DNA from: Cafeteria roenbergensis
Lineage: Eukaryota; Sar; Bigyra; Bicosoecida; Cafeteriaceae
Direction: 5' to 3'
Assembly (NCBI GenBank): GCA_008330645.1
Contig: VLTN01000010.1
Location: forward strand, 1-64,000
DNA: 64,000 nt
The translations under genes and the position numbers were made by a program. Numbering within the stretch: position 1 is the stretch's first letter; each line of letters begins with the position of its first letter. A model generated the notes under the pieces. It was not told where the DNA came from, did not search any database, and saw nothing but the letters and a program-made list of their open reading frames with translations. Below, in pieces: positions 30,061 through 39,344 of the stretch.

Positions 30061-30336
30061 CCGCCCTGCCAAAAGTTGCCGAGAGTCCCGAGCGCGGACG
30101 CTGCTGCGCGACCCACGCAACCACACGCGGTCTCCGGGCCCGCGGCCTGGCTGCCCGCTGCCGCGGAGGCGCACATATTCGCCCGAGCAAACATCGGCGT
30201 CGCGGCTGCAAGCGTGGCCAACTCGCGGTCCTCGGGCGCGCCACTGCCTCAAGCCGAGGCCCCACAGGCGCGGTCCGACCAGGAGCGGGTCGCGCAGGTG
30301 GTGCCGGCGGAGTGGGTGCGGCCAGCAGCCGCCGCG

Positions 30337-33192
30337 ATGGGCGCATGCTGCTCGTCTGGGTGGGAGCACCAGGAAGCGTTGGCCTGGTACGCTCAGGCCG
30401 GCGACGCCACCTGCCTGTCCAAGGGCCAGATCTGGACGCTCGTGGCGGGCTTCCGGTCCATCAGGGAGGCCGGGAAGCGCAACATGTACGCGATGAAGAA
30501 CGCCAAGCTGCACTATGACCCTCGGAAGCTCACGGTGAGCGGCGTCGCAGCAGCACTCGCTCAGCGCCGAGCCTTCGCCGGCTCGCGCAATTCTCGGCGC
30601 CGGGCGAGCGCTCGGCGCGCGCTGGTGGCCGTACTGGCTTGGCACGGCGGTGCTTTGCGCCCGCCCCTGCGGCGGCGGAGCGCCTGCGGGGCCGGGACAG
30701 GCCTGCGTTCTGAGCGTTGCCGAGTTCAACTCGCATTGGCCGGCCTGCCGCGCTCGCTCGCCCTTGCGTCGCCCCTGCCGCCGCTGCTGCGGAGCCGCGT
30801 CGTGGCGAGCCCTCCCTTTCCGCTCTTTCTCGTTTCGGCGCCAGCGCCCGCCGGTGCGGCGTCCTTTTTTGCATCGGCGTGCGGCAGTGTGCGCAGATCG
30901 GTTCCCCCGACCAGCCAATCGCCTCCCCGCCCCCGCCCCCGCCCCCGCGCCCTGCCCGCGCTCCTCTTCTGTGCGCAGAAAGAGCATCTCGCGGAGTGGC
31001 TCCCGGACCAGGCCAGTCTCCGGCCAGACTCTCTGATGTTCACGGCAGTCATCCTGGCCGGCGCGCCCAGCGACGGGCGAGCGCACCTGCTGCCGTCCGA
31101 GTTCTGCCGCATGGTGGAGCGCGTGTGCTCTGTGGACGGCATCGACCTGGCGAGGCTCGTTTTCGACGCATCGGCCCACGAGCACATCGCCGGGAAGCGG
31201 TGGCTGAGCCTGCGTCGCGTGCTGAAGAAACACCATCACGACATCCGCAAGGGCACGAAGCGCGCAGCGGGGGTGGCCGTTGGCGACCTTGCGCTCATCC
31301 TCGAGCTCAACGAGGTGCACCGCGTCCGCTCGTTGCGAGGCATGCCGGCTACGCTGGTGACCGTGGACGAGCGCGAACGGGCAGAGGAGTGCATGACGCT
31401 CAGGGAGTTCCTGGGGGCTTGCCGCCGCACGCCGCAAATCCTGTGGCCAGCGCAGTGGGTCCAGCGGCAGTTCCGAAGGCACTTTTTTGGCGAGCGCTGG
31501 TGGGCCGCCCTGGTCCGCAGGTCGCAGCGCCTCGGCCTCCCTGCGGACGACGACGCGCTCGAGGCCCTCCCAGGCACGGCTCTGGCCGACACGCCGGCGG
31601 AGGCGGCCGCACGAAGCAGCGACAAGGAGGCGCGGGCAGGGTCCGTTGCTGCCCGGCTTGCGCTGTCCCAGGCCGCGCCAGACGACTCCCCCAGCCCGCT
31701 GCGGGCGCTGCGAGGCTCCTCGCGTCTGCTCGGGGCGAACCGCGCGTGGGCCCGCGCCGCGGGAGGCGGCGGCGCAGCGACGCCCACGGAAAGGCCTTCT
31801 GCGGCAAGCGAGGCAGGCAGCGGGCGCAGGGTCCGCTTCGCCGCTGACACCAAGCCCGCGTCCGAGGACCGCGACGCCAGCAAGGGCCCCCTGTCCTCGC
31901 CCCGCGGGGCGCCGACGACGGGCTCCGCGTCCGACCTCGATGCGGCACTGGACATGAGCTCCGACGGCGTGTCGGCCCTCACAGCGCTGGTGCTGGAGGC
32001 CGAGCGGAGGCGGTCCGGCGGCGAGCGAGCGGCTGCGCGGGCCGAGGCCGCCGTGCGGCGCGGAGAGGCAGCCGCCAATCGGGCGGCTGCTGAGGCCGGG
32101 GGCGGCGCAGCGGCATCGGCTTTGGCCAGCGGCGGGAGCGCGGGGCGAGGTGGCTTTGCCGCGACGGCAGCTGTGGTGGACGCTGCTGCGCGCCTTCGCA
32201 GAAAGGCGGGCGTGCGCCGGGCCAAGGGCTTCGCCGCGCAGTCCAAGTCGGTGTACAGCCGCGTTGCAGCGCCGGGCGGGGTGGGCATTGACGAGGCGCT
32301 CGGGTTCACTCCCGATGGCAAGGCAATTGCAAGCCCCGCCACTGAGCTGGTCGCTAGCAGCGCGCCCGACGTGGACGAGCCGGACGCCCCCCCGCAGCCC
32401 GAGAAGCGGCCGAGCCCATCCACTGCCGCCAGGTCGCAGCGCCGCGCTCAGGCCAGGGCGAGGCGGCAGCGCGCGCGAGCCGTCGCGGACACGACCTCCA
32501 GCCGCCCGGACGCCGCGGGCGAGCTGCGGAGCGACGTGTCCCCGGCCGAGGGGGCGGCGGCCAGGCGAAGGAATCGCTCCCTGTCGCGCGGCACGGCAAG
32601 GGGCAAGGTGGGGCTTGCAGGCGCCCCGCCGTCCCCGCCTGGGCCGGTGGGGGCGGACGGAACCCCGCCCCAGCCCGACCTCGGCAGCGCCGACGCGAGG
32701 CTTCGCGCGCGGGAGGCAATGGGCAGGGCCTTCGGCTCGGCTGCGGCGGTCGGCTCGGCGGAGCGCGCCGCGCCTCGAGGCAGCGCGCGCACCCACCTGG
32801 CCAAGAAGCCATGGAGCAGCATGGCATCGGCAAGGGGGGCGCAGTCGTCCTTCCCGGGTCTGGCGCGGCCTCCTGGGAGCAGCAGGGGCATGCCTCGCGT
32901 GCAGAGCAGCACGTCCATGCTGGCCGGTGCCAACGGCGCCCAGGCGCTCAGGCCAGCGGCGGGGAGCGAAGTCGTGGCCTCCAAGGCAGGCCGCCTCGAC
33001 CTGGCCAACTCGTCCGGCGTATCGCTCGTGTCGCTTTCGCGCGCTGGCGCTGCCGGGTCGGCGCGGGGCGCTCCTCCTCAACCGGCGCCCGGACCGGTGG
33101 CCGTGCGCGTCCTAAAGTCTGGTCGCCAGCACGGGCGCCAGCCCGCGCGGTCGCCGTCAGGCCGCGCTCTCGGCGGCGCGGGGCTGGGCTGA
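30337..33192 (+). CDS. Putative N-myristoylated/palmitoylated protein of unknown function
   Basis: The start at 30337 gives MGACCSSGWE: Gly2 followed by two cysteines and serines, the classic signal for N-myristoylation plus palmitoylation and membrane anchoring. The frame is open back to 30076, but that would leave only 15 bp after the preceding gene and bury the signal. A 444-bp intron at 30535-30978 (GTGAGC...TGCGCAG) is a multiple of three and stop-free, so it is easy to miss. Exon 1 gives 66 residues and exon 2 737, total 803. Residues ~30-250 look globular (SKGQIWTLVAGFRSIREAGK; later an FCRMVERVCSVDGIDLARLV block with a loose EF-hand-like shape but no proper calcium loop). The rest is low-complexity Ala/Arg/Ser sequence. 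Family not recognised. Confidence 0.6.
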   Translation: MGACCSSGWEHQEALAWYAQAGDATCLSKGQIWTLVAGFRSIREAGKRNMYAMKNAKLHYDPRKLTVSGVAAALAQRRAFAGSRNSRRRASARRALVAVLAWHGGALRPPLRRRSACGAGTGLRSERCRVQLALAGLPRSLALASPLPPLLRSRVVASPPFPLFLVSAPAPAGAASFFASACGSVRRSVPPTSQSPPRPRPRPRALPALLFCAQKEHLAEWLPDQASLRPDSLMFTAVILAGAPSDGRAHLLPSEFCRMVERVCSVDGIDLARLVFDASAHEHIAGKRWLSLRRVLKKHHHDIRKGTKRAAGVAVGDLALILELNEVHRVRSLRGMPATLVTVDERERAEECMTLREFLGACRRTPQILWPAQWVQRQFRRHFFGERWWAALVRRSQRLGLPADDDALEALPGTALADTPAEAAARSSDKEARAGSVAARLALSQAAPDDSPSPLRALRGSSRLLGANRAWARAAGGGGAATPTERPSAASEAGSGRRVRFAADTKPASEDRDASKGPLSSPRGAPTTGSASDLDAALDMSSDGVSALTALVLEAERRRSGGERAAARAEAAVRRGEAAANRAAAEAGGGAAASALASGGSAGRGGFAATAAVVDAAARLRRKAGVRRAKGFAAQSKSVYSRVAAPGGVGIDEALGFTPDGKAIASPATELVASSAPDVDEPDAPPQPEKRPSPSTAARSQRRAQARARRQRARAVADTTSSRPDAAGELRSDVSPAEGAAARRRNRSLSRGTARGKVGLAGAPPSPPGPVGADGTPPQPDLGSADARLRAREAMGRAFGSAAAVGSAERAAPRGSARTHLAKKPWSSMASARGAQSSFPGLARPPGSSRGMPRVQSSTSMLAGANGAQALRPAAGSEVVASKAGRLDLANSSGVSLVSLSRAGAAGSARGAPPQPAPGPVAVRVLKSGRQHGRQPARSPSGRALGGAGLG

Positions 33193-33472
33193 GGCCCGCC
33201 CGGTGGGATCCTGCCACTTGCGTCGAGCCTCTGAGCGAAGAACTGTGTTGACACTGCGTTGCCCGATTCGTGATGACGGGGGCAGTATTGTGTGTGCATG
33301 TCGACGCGTGTGCGGTTCTTGAGTCGTACCCCACAAAACGCATGTTGAACTGCGCGCGGCGCGAGGCAGCAGGGCCTGGCCACAACGGGGGGCAGGCAAG
33401 CCACTCGCGCAGGGCCAGCAAGCAATAACACGCGCGACAGGAGCAGGCACGGCTCGCGGGCAACATCGGCCT

Positions 33473-35260
33473 CTAGGCAGCGGCACCCGACGGCGGCGGC
33501 AGCGGCGTTGGCTCCTCGTCTGCAATTGCTTCCTCCGGGGCAGCGCCGTTGCTTGTGTCGTCGCCCCCGCCACGGGAGACGGCGGCATCGTTCGTGCCGT
33601 CGTCCACCGGCTTCTGCGCGAGCCAGCGGTGGCCAAAGACGGAAATGAGAACGGCCCCGACAGGGGCGGTCACCACAATGGCAAGCACCGCAATGGTAAG
33701 CACAGCTAGTCCGCGCTTCTCCGCCTCAGAGCCAGCGGAGATGGAGACGGCGGTGTCGAGCGCGATGGACCCGATGGCTGCTTGCACCGTTGCTTTGGGC
33801 AGCCATGCCAGCGCGATGAACGCCTGCTCAGACAGCTCGAAGCCAGTGCCAAGCATGCAGAGGAAGGCGGCGATGCACCTCACGACGAGGCCCGCGAAGA
33901 GGGCGCCCGCGCCGATGCCGAGAACCTCGAGGTCGACCACCGAGATGTCCACGGCGGCGCCGATGAGCCCGAACAGCATCGGCTGCCCCACGAGCGTCCA
34001 CACTGTGCGCAGCCACGCGGACGCCTCCAGCCCGGCGTGGGGGCCCTCCTCGTCCAGCTCATGCCCGCCCACCGGCGTCACCGCAGAGGCCACTCCGTCG
34101 GGCGTGCGCGCGCCCCCTTGCTTCTCGCCCCGGTCGTCTGAGCCGGCGCGGGCTCGGCGCACCGGGCTCGTTGCCGCAGAGGCGAGAGGCGGCATTTCTA
34201 CCGACGCGGCGGCCGGCGCTGCGGCGGGTCCGTGCTCGCTGTCCGCTTGCACGGCGGACCCGCCAGTGGCTCGTCCGCTGCACGAGGAGCAGCAGCACCG
34301 GCAGCAGCAGCCGCAAGCCGACGACGCGCATTCACTCCACACAGCCCTGATCAAACGCAGCGTGCCCCCCTCGTCCCAGGCGGCCCGCGCCGCCATCCCA
34401 GCCACGATGACACCCAACGCGCCGCCCCCGTCGAGGTGCACGAGGCGGCTGCCCAGCACCGCCACTACGCCAATGCCGATCAGGAGGGTCCCTGCGACCG
34501 CGCCGCCCCCGCCTCGGGCCGGAATCATGAGGCCCGCCACCAGGCCCATCACCAGGCCAAAGGCTGCCCCGGCGATGAGCTCGAGGGGGCTCTTGACGCC
34601 CGCCCACACAGGGTCGCCTTCGGAGAAGGCCAGACTGAGGCACACGCCAAAGCCGCTAATGGCGATTACGTCGTCGAACGACGCCGCCGCCATGATGAGG
34701 GTGGGGATGCCCTTGTCCACGCCCAGGCCCTGGTCCTGAAGGCGCAGCAGGCTTGGCACGACAACCGCAGGGCTCACGGCGCTCAGAACGAACCCCGCCA
34801 GTGCCCCCCACTCAATGGGCCACCCGAGCACGCCCGACAGGACCGCGGCCGCAGTGGCTGCCTCGACAAAGTTGGGGATGACCGCGAGCCGAAGCGCCGG
34901 CCCCGACAGCCTGACGAGCGCGGCGCGGTCGAGGCCGAGACCGGCTCGCGTGAGGATGATGACCAGCGCGATGCCGCGCAGGGCCGATGCCAGGCCCGCG
35001 TTCAGGTCGCTCCCCAGCCCCGTGCCGGGAATGTTGCTGAGGCAGAAGCCGGCCACAATGCCGCCCACCAGCGGGGGAAGGCCGACCAGCTCCGCCACAG
35101 TTCCCAGCGCCGACGAGGCCACGAAGATGGCAAACACAGCGAAGATCGAGCCCCCCGGGAAGGCATCCACATCGCCGAACAGGCTCACGAGCACGGCCCA
35201 GAGCAACGCTGCGCACGCTGCGGCGACAGCAGCCCGCCTTGCTGGGTCCCACGCGCCCAT
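33473..35260 (-). CDS. SLC9B-type (NHA) sodium/proton antiporter
   Basis: Exchanges Na+ or Li+ for protons across a membrane. The start at 35260 (MGAWDPARRAAVAAA) puts the first hydrophobic span near the N-terminus and gives 595 residues; an upstream basic extension of 63 codons is open but unlike the family. Family signatures: GIVAGFCLSNIPG, IALVIILTRAGLGLD, VSPAVVVPSLLRLQ, GVDKGIPTLIMAAASFDDV with the ion-binding Asp-Asp pair, and PMLFGLIGAAVDI. About twelve hydrophobic spans are visible. An unusual loop of about 90 residues between two spans contains a ten-cysteine cluster (CGCCCRCCCSSC) followed by low-complexity sequence. No consensus splice site was found to remove it. The C-terminal tail is short and acidic. 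Confidence 0.9.
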   Translation of the reverse strand: MGAWDPARRAAVAAACAALLWAVLVSLFGDVDAFPGGSIFAVFAIFVASSALGTVAELVGLPPLVGGIVAGFCLSNIPGTGLGSDLNAGLASALRGIALVIILTRAGLGLDRAALVRLSGPALRLAVIPNFVEAATAAAVLSGVLGWPIEWGALAGFVLSAVSPAVVVPSLLRLQDQGLGVDKGIPTLIMAAASFDDVIAISGFGVCLSLAFSEGDPVWAGVKSPLELIAGAAFGLVMGLVAGLMIPARGGGGAVAGTLLIGIGVVAVLGSRLVHLDGGGALGVIVAGMAARAAWDEGGTLRLIRAVWSECASSACGCCCRCCCSSCSGRATGGSAVQADSEHGPAAAPAAASVEMPPLASAATSPVRRARAGSDDRGEKQGGARTPDGVASAVTPVGGHELDEEGPHAGLEASAWLRTVWTLVGQPMLFGLIGAAVDISVVDLEVLGIGAGALFAGLVVRCIAAFLCMLGTGFELSEQAFIALAWLPKATVQAAIGSIALDTAVSISAGSEAEKRGLAVLTIAVLAIVVTAPVGAVLISVFGHRWLAQKPVDDGTNDAAVSRGGGDDTSNGAAPEEAIADEEPTPLPPPSGAAA

Positions 35261-35475
35261 GGCCGGGCCACTTTTCAAACCGGTCGAACCGGAGGAAGAG
35301 CCGGGCCGCCCCGAGTTCGCGCGGCGCTCGCGCGCGCGCGGGTGGGCTCCTGCGCGCCGCCGCGGGCCGGAGGGCGGCGCCTCGCGCAGGCTCGGTCGGC
35401 CGCAGCGGCGGCGGCTCTGCCGCGCCCGAACCTTGCTCTCGCCGGGCACCAGCCACGCCCTCTGAGCGAAGCGAA
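35261..35475. promoter_or_regulatory. Divergent promoter region, SLC9B / IF1
   Basis: 215 bases between two divergent start codons, very GC-rich (a CGCGCGCGCGG run near 35330). No specific motif recognised. Confidence 0.3.
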
Positions 35476-36205
35476 ATGGCCCTTGCCCGCTCCGCCCGCG
35501 TCGCCTCGCGCGCCGCCATCGCCACCCGCGCCCTCGTCGGCGCGGCCCCCGTCCGCGGCATGGTCACCATGTCCGACCGCGAGCGTGCCATGGAGGTGAG
35601 CGCGGCCGTGCTGGCTTCGCCCCGCGCGTTTGGTTGGTTCGCTTGCCGCGGCGGGGCGTCGAGCGCCCTCGAACTCCACTCTCGCCGTCCCGTCGGCGAC
35701 TTCACTCGCAGGCTGCGTACTTCAACAAGGAGGAGGAGCAGCTGCTGCGCGTGAGTCCAGGGCCGCGGCCCGGCGCAGGCAGCGACCGAGCGCCGGCTGA
35801 CTGGCTTCGCTGAGGTTCTGTCGGATCGGCCACGAATTGGAGGGGCTCGCCTGCCCCCCCGTTTTCCCCGGCCCCGCGCGCGCGTTGCCCGCGAGAGCTC
35901 GCGGCTCCAGGCCCCGAGCGCACCCGTGGCCAGGCGCGCGCGCGCGCCACCTCGCCGCTCTGTTGCGGCCTGGAGCGGGCGCAGCGCTCCGGCGGCGTCG
36001 AGCGGTCTTTGCGCTGTTCGTGTTGGTCGGGCGTTCGCAGAAGCTGCTCAAGAAGGTCAAGTCCCAGGCCGACAAGGCTGACGTGCAGGCTCCTACCCAC
36101 CAGGAGAACGAGCGCACCAAGCTCATGGCCATCGTGAGCAAGTACGACATGTCCGCCGCCGACATCGATGCCCTCATCAAGTGGCGCCACGCTGACGACC
36201 ACTGA
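35476..36205 (+). CDS. ATPIF1: Mitochondrial ATP synthase inhibitor IF1
   Basis: Small basic helical protein that blocks ATP hydrolysis by F1 when the matrix acidifies. Three exons: 35476-35595, 35712-35750 (only 39 bp) and 36041-36205, with introns of 116 and 290 bp (GTGAGC...CTCGCAG; GTGAGT...TTCGCAG), both phase 0. The product has 107 residues: presequence MALARSARVASRAAIATRAL, then the inhibitory helix RERAME-AAYFNKEEEQLLRK, with the conserved E-x-x-YF and KEEEQLL pattern spanning both junctions, then a charged tail ending in histidine. The family match appears only after splicing, which supports the exon choice. The length agrees with the family (about 80-110 residues). Confidence 0.85.
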
Positions 36206-36509
36206 GGCCATCAGGGAGCCATTCTGGGAGCCCTTCGCATGCCCCATTCTGCGCGAAGGCCGCTTGCGAGCTGCGCTGCCTGTGCCTGCTGACGATTGTC
36301 TGAGTGCGGGCTGGGTAGTGCGCCTCTTCGGGTGCGGCTTGCAGCACAGCTGGCGTTGTGCGGCAGCTCCGCACTCGGCGGACTTCCCAATGGTGTTGAA
36401 CAGTGTCCACATTTGACCGTGGCGGCGCGGCGCTGGCGCCCACGCCGGCAGCAGCGCCCGGCACACACACACCACACTGGGAGCGCTCCCGCCGGCCGAG
36501 CTCTGCCAT
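36206..36509. other. Convergent 3' spacer, IF1 / acyl-CoA dehydrogenase
   Basis: 304 bases between two stop codons. Nothing recognisable; presumably both 3' UTRs and polyadenylation signals. Confidence 0.4.
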
Positions 36510-38040
36510 CTATGCCCTGTACTCGCGGGAGATCATCTTGCCGATGGTGTTGAGCATGACGGACGAGGTTCCCTCGTAGATGGCGCCGATCTTCTGGTCG
36601 CGGTAGAACTTCTCCTGGGGGAAGTCCTTGACGAAGCCGAGGCCGCCCATCCACTCCACGCAGCGGCTGGCCGTGCGCTCCGCCACCTGCGAGGCGTAGA
36701 GCTTGGCCATGGCGGCCTCCTTGACGAAGCCAAGACCGGCCTCCTTGCGCCGCGCGGCGTTGTACACCATGAGGCGCGCGGCCTCGATCTCCATGCCGAC
36801 CTGCGCGTACTGGTGCTGCATGCCCTGGAAGTCTCCGATGGCAGAGCCGAACTGCTTGCGCTCGAACAGGTACGGGAGCGTGGCGTCGAAGGCCCCCTGC
36901 GCGATGCCAAGCATCTGCGAGGCGATGCCGATGCGGCCCTCGTTGAGGATCTCGATGGCGATCTTGTATCCCTTTCCGACCTCGCCCACGACGCGGTTCT
37001 TGGGCACCTTGACGCCCTCAAGCGTCAGCGGGCAGGTGGACGACGCGCGGATGCCGAGCTTGTCCTCCTTCTTTCCGACCGAGAAGCCCTCCTGGTCGCG
37101 CTCGACGAGGAAGCATGTGATGCCGCGGTACCCAGCCGACGGGTCCACGTTGGCCATCACCAGGAAGAGGCCGGCCTCGCCCGCGTTGGTGATCCACATC
37201 TTGGACCCGTTGAGCTCCCAGTGGTCGCCCTTGTCCTCCGCACGCGTGCCCAGCGCGAAGGCGTCGCTGCCGCTGCCAGCCTCGGACAGGCAGAAGCTGC
37301 CCAGGGTGTCGCCCGCCAGGCGGGGGTAGGCGTACTCCTTGATCTCATCCGACGCGTAAAAGGCAAAGACGTTGTTCACCAGCGTGTTCTGCACGTCCAC
37401 CATGACGGACACCGACGCGTCCACCTTGGCCAGCTCCTCGATCACGAGGCAGGACGACATGAAGTTGGACCCGACGCCGCCGTGCTCCGCGGGAATCTCG
37501 ATGCCCATGAAGCCCTGCTGGAACAGCTCCTCGATGATCTGCGGGTCCATGGTCGCGCTCTCGTCCATGCTGCGGACCTTGGGCGCGATGCGATCCTGCG
37601 CGAAGCGCTGCACTGCGGCCAGGGGCTACAGGGGGCAGACGAGGGGGCGCCGCGGTCGAAACTAGGGCTACCCGCGAGGCCCAGCCCGCGCAGCGTGCCG
37701 CCGCGGCCCATCGCAGCGGAGCCGCCTGCGGCCGGCCGGGCGAGCCCCCAAAGCAGCGGGCGGAGCTGCCGGGTCGCTGTACCGCGCGACCGCAGCGCGG
37801 CGCGACCCCGCGGCAACGCGCCACTGCTGGGTGACATGCCAGGGAAGCACCGTCGGCAGCCCAGGTGCCACAGCTGCCCCGGCTGGGTGTTGAAGAAAGG
37901 TGACGACAGCGCTTGCGCTCACCGGCGTCCTTCAGAGCCTGCTCGTCCTCCGAGAGCGCCGTCACGGGGTGCATCGACATGGCCCTCACGCCCGTTGCCG
38001 GGCGGAAGCGGGCGGCGGTGCGGGCGGCGCGGGACAGCAT
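36510..38040 (-). CDS. ACADSB: Short/branched-chain acyl-CoA dehydrogenase (ACADSB-like), mitochondrial
   Basis: FAD enzyme that oxidises 2-methyl-branched (isoleucine pathway) or short-chain acyl-CoAs, passing electrons to ETF. Two exons, 37923-38040 and 36510-37612, with a 310-bp intron (GTGAGC...GCCGCAG). Splicing joins ALKDA to [13 protein letters not shown] and gives 406 residues. The presequence [20 protein letters not shown] is mitochondrial. Conserved parts: [35 protein letters not shown], the FAD-binding [19 protein letters not shown], and the catalytic glutamate at about residue 386 in [12 protein letters not shown]. The closest named relative is judged by eye; other short-chain ACADs are possible, and substrate is not proven. 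Confidence 0.9.
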
Positions 38041-38380
38041 GGCGACGTCTCGTCTGGGACGGGAACAGTGCGCCCCCCCTGCACCGACGGCGTTTGCGAA
38101 GCGCCGGCGGATATTTGCAGCGTGCCAACATTGCAGTTGCCCTGCGGCGAGATTTTGGCGGCGGCCTGCCATCGCTGGCGGCTGCAACCCGCCCCCCGCA
38201 CCCTCCCCGCGCCCGTGGCCGGCCCCGCGAAGAGGGCAGGCGGGGAGGCACCCGCCCCTCTCCACCTGCGCGCCCCCGCCGAGCCCAAGGGCCCCGTGTC
38301 GCGAGGGCCTGCTGCGCAAGCGCGGCTCGCAGAGCGCCGGACAAGGCTTGCGAGGCAGGCCTGCCGGCGCGCCCTCCGCA
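38041..38380. promoter_or_regulatory. Divergent promoter region, ACADSB-like / Rieske
   Basis: 340 bases between two divergent start codons. It contains GGATATTTGCAG at 38108, about 70 bases upstream of the minus-strand start. A similar GGATATTTGCCAG lies in the divergent region at 50861. The element is only a candidate. Confidence 0.35.
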
Positions 38381-39106
38381 ATGGCAGCGACGCGGGCAGG
38401 CCCGCCATCCCCACCGAAAGACCGGGACGCGCCCCTCTTCTGGCTCCCCGCGGGGGTCTGCCTCGAGGACCTTCTGGACTGCCGCGACTGGCCCCCTCAG
38501 CTGGAAATGACCGTGACTGGCCACACCAGGCGCCGAAAGGACCCGCGCCGCCCCCAGCTAGGCAAGGGCGTGACCGTGAACGGCATAGAGCTTGCTCTCT
38601 TCCGCTGGGGAAGCTCGGTGTTTGCGTCTGCGGCTCGCTGCCCGCACATGAAGGGCAAGCTGGAGGTGGGCGACATTGAAGACATCTCGACGCAAGGCAT
38701 GCCCCCTCGCCGCGTGCAAAGGACGCACTCGCTCGGCCTCGACTCTGACTTTGACGAGGACGTTGCCACCGCCCCACAGCGGCCGCGAGGCCCGGCGCTG
38801 TGCGTCACCTGCCCCGTCCACGGCTTCCAGTTCGACGCAGCCACGGGCATCTCCGTCATGCCCCCGGGCTCGTTTCACCTGCAGATGTTCCCCACACGAC
38901 TCGTGAAGGAAGAGGACGCCGACAGCCGCGCGGCGAGGGCCGCCGCTGTGAAGGAGCCGGGGGGGCTCGGGGGTGAACCCCCCGCGAGCGGCAGCGCGGC
39001 AGCAGCCGCTGCAGCCGGGGGCGAAGCGGTTTCCGAGCGGCGCCGGGCTATTGAAATTGGCTTTGAGGCTTTGAACCTGTCGTCCTTGGACGATGAGGAT
39101 TTCTAA
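38381..39106 (+). CDS. Soluble Rieske [2Fe-2S] domain protein
   Basis: Carries one Rieske iron-sulfur cluster; partner and substrate unknown. The start at 38381 (MAATRAGPPSPPKDRDAPLF) gives 241 residues; the frame is open upstream without motifs. Ligand boxes: C-P-H in ARCPHMKGKL and C-P-V-H in CPVHGFQFDAATG. The spacing between them is 54 residues, far more than in ordinary Rieske proteins, because of an acidic, Arg-containing insert rich in Asp. There is no membrane span and no oxygenase catalytic domain, so it resembles free-standing RFESD-type proteins and not the bc1 subunit or a ring-hydroxylating oxygenase. The C-terminus is alanine-rich and ends in an acidic tail. Confidence 0.8.
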   Translation: MAATRAGPPSPPKDRDAPLFWLPAGVCLEDLLDCRDWPPQLEMTVTGHTRRRKDPRRPQLGKGVTVNGIELALFRWGSSVFASAARCPHMKGKLEVGDIEDISTQGMPPRRVQRTHSLGLDSDFDEDVATAPQRPRGPALCVTCPVHGFQFDAATGISVMPPGSFHLQMFPTRLVKEEDADSRAARAAAVKEPGGLGGEPPASGSAAAAAAAGGEAVSERRRAIEIGFEALNLSSLDDEDF

Positions 39107-39344
39107 CTCCGATCGAGGCGCCGGTGGCAGCGCCAGCTGGCGCTCGCTGGCTCGGCCACACGCACTGCGCGCACACAAGGCATAAACGACTTGCTTTGTC
39201 AGCACGCCTCCCTCTGGTGCGAAAGGGCGCGCCGCTGCCGTGCAAGCGCTTTTCGGAACAAAAGTGGCGCGGCCAAGCCTTGGCCTTCCGGGCGTGGCTA
39301 CCGCGCAGCGCAGCTCCGCCGCGCCCGCTACCTGAAATGCCGGG

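Noticed and set aside
30076-30336. Upstream in-frame extension of the MGACCSS protein
   Set aside because: It would start 15 bases after the preceding stop and bury a textbook lipidation signal; no motif lies in the extension.
28825-33081. 1418-codon minus-strand frame
   Set aside because: It lies antisense to two better-supported plus-strand genes, ignores their introns and contains no motif; long antisense frames are expected at this GC content.
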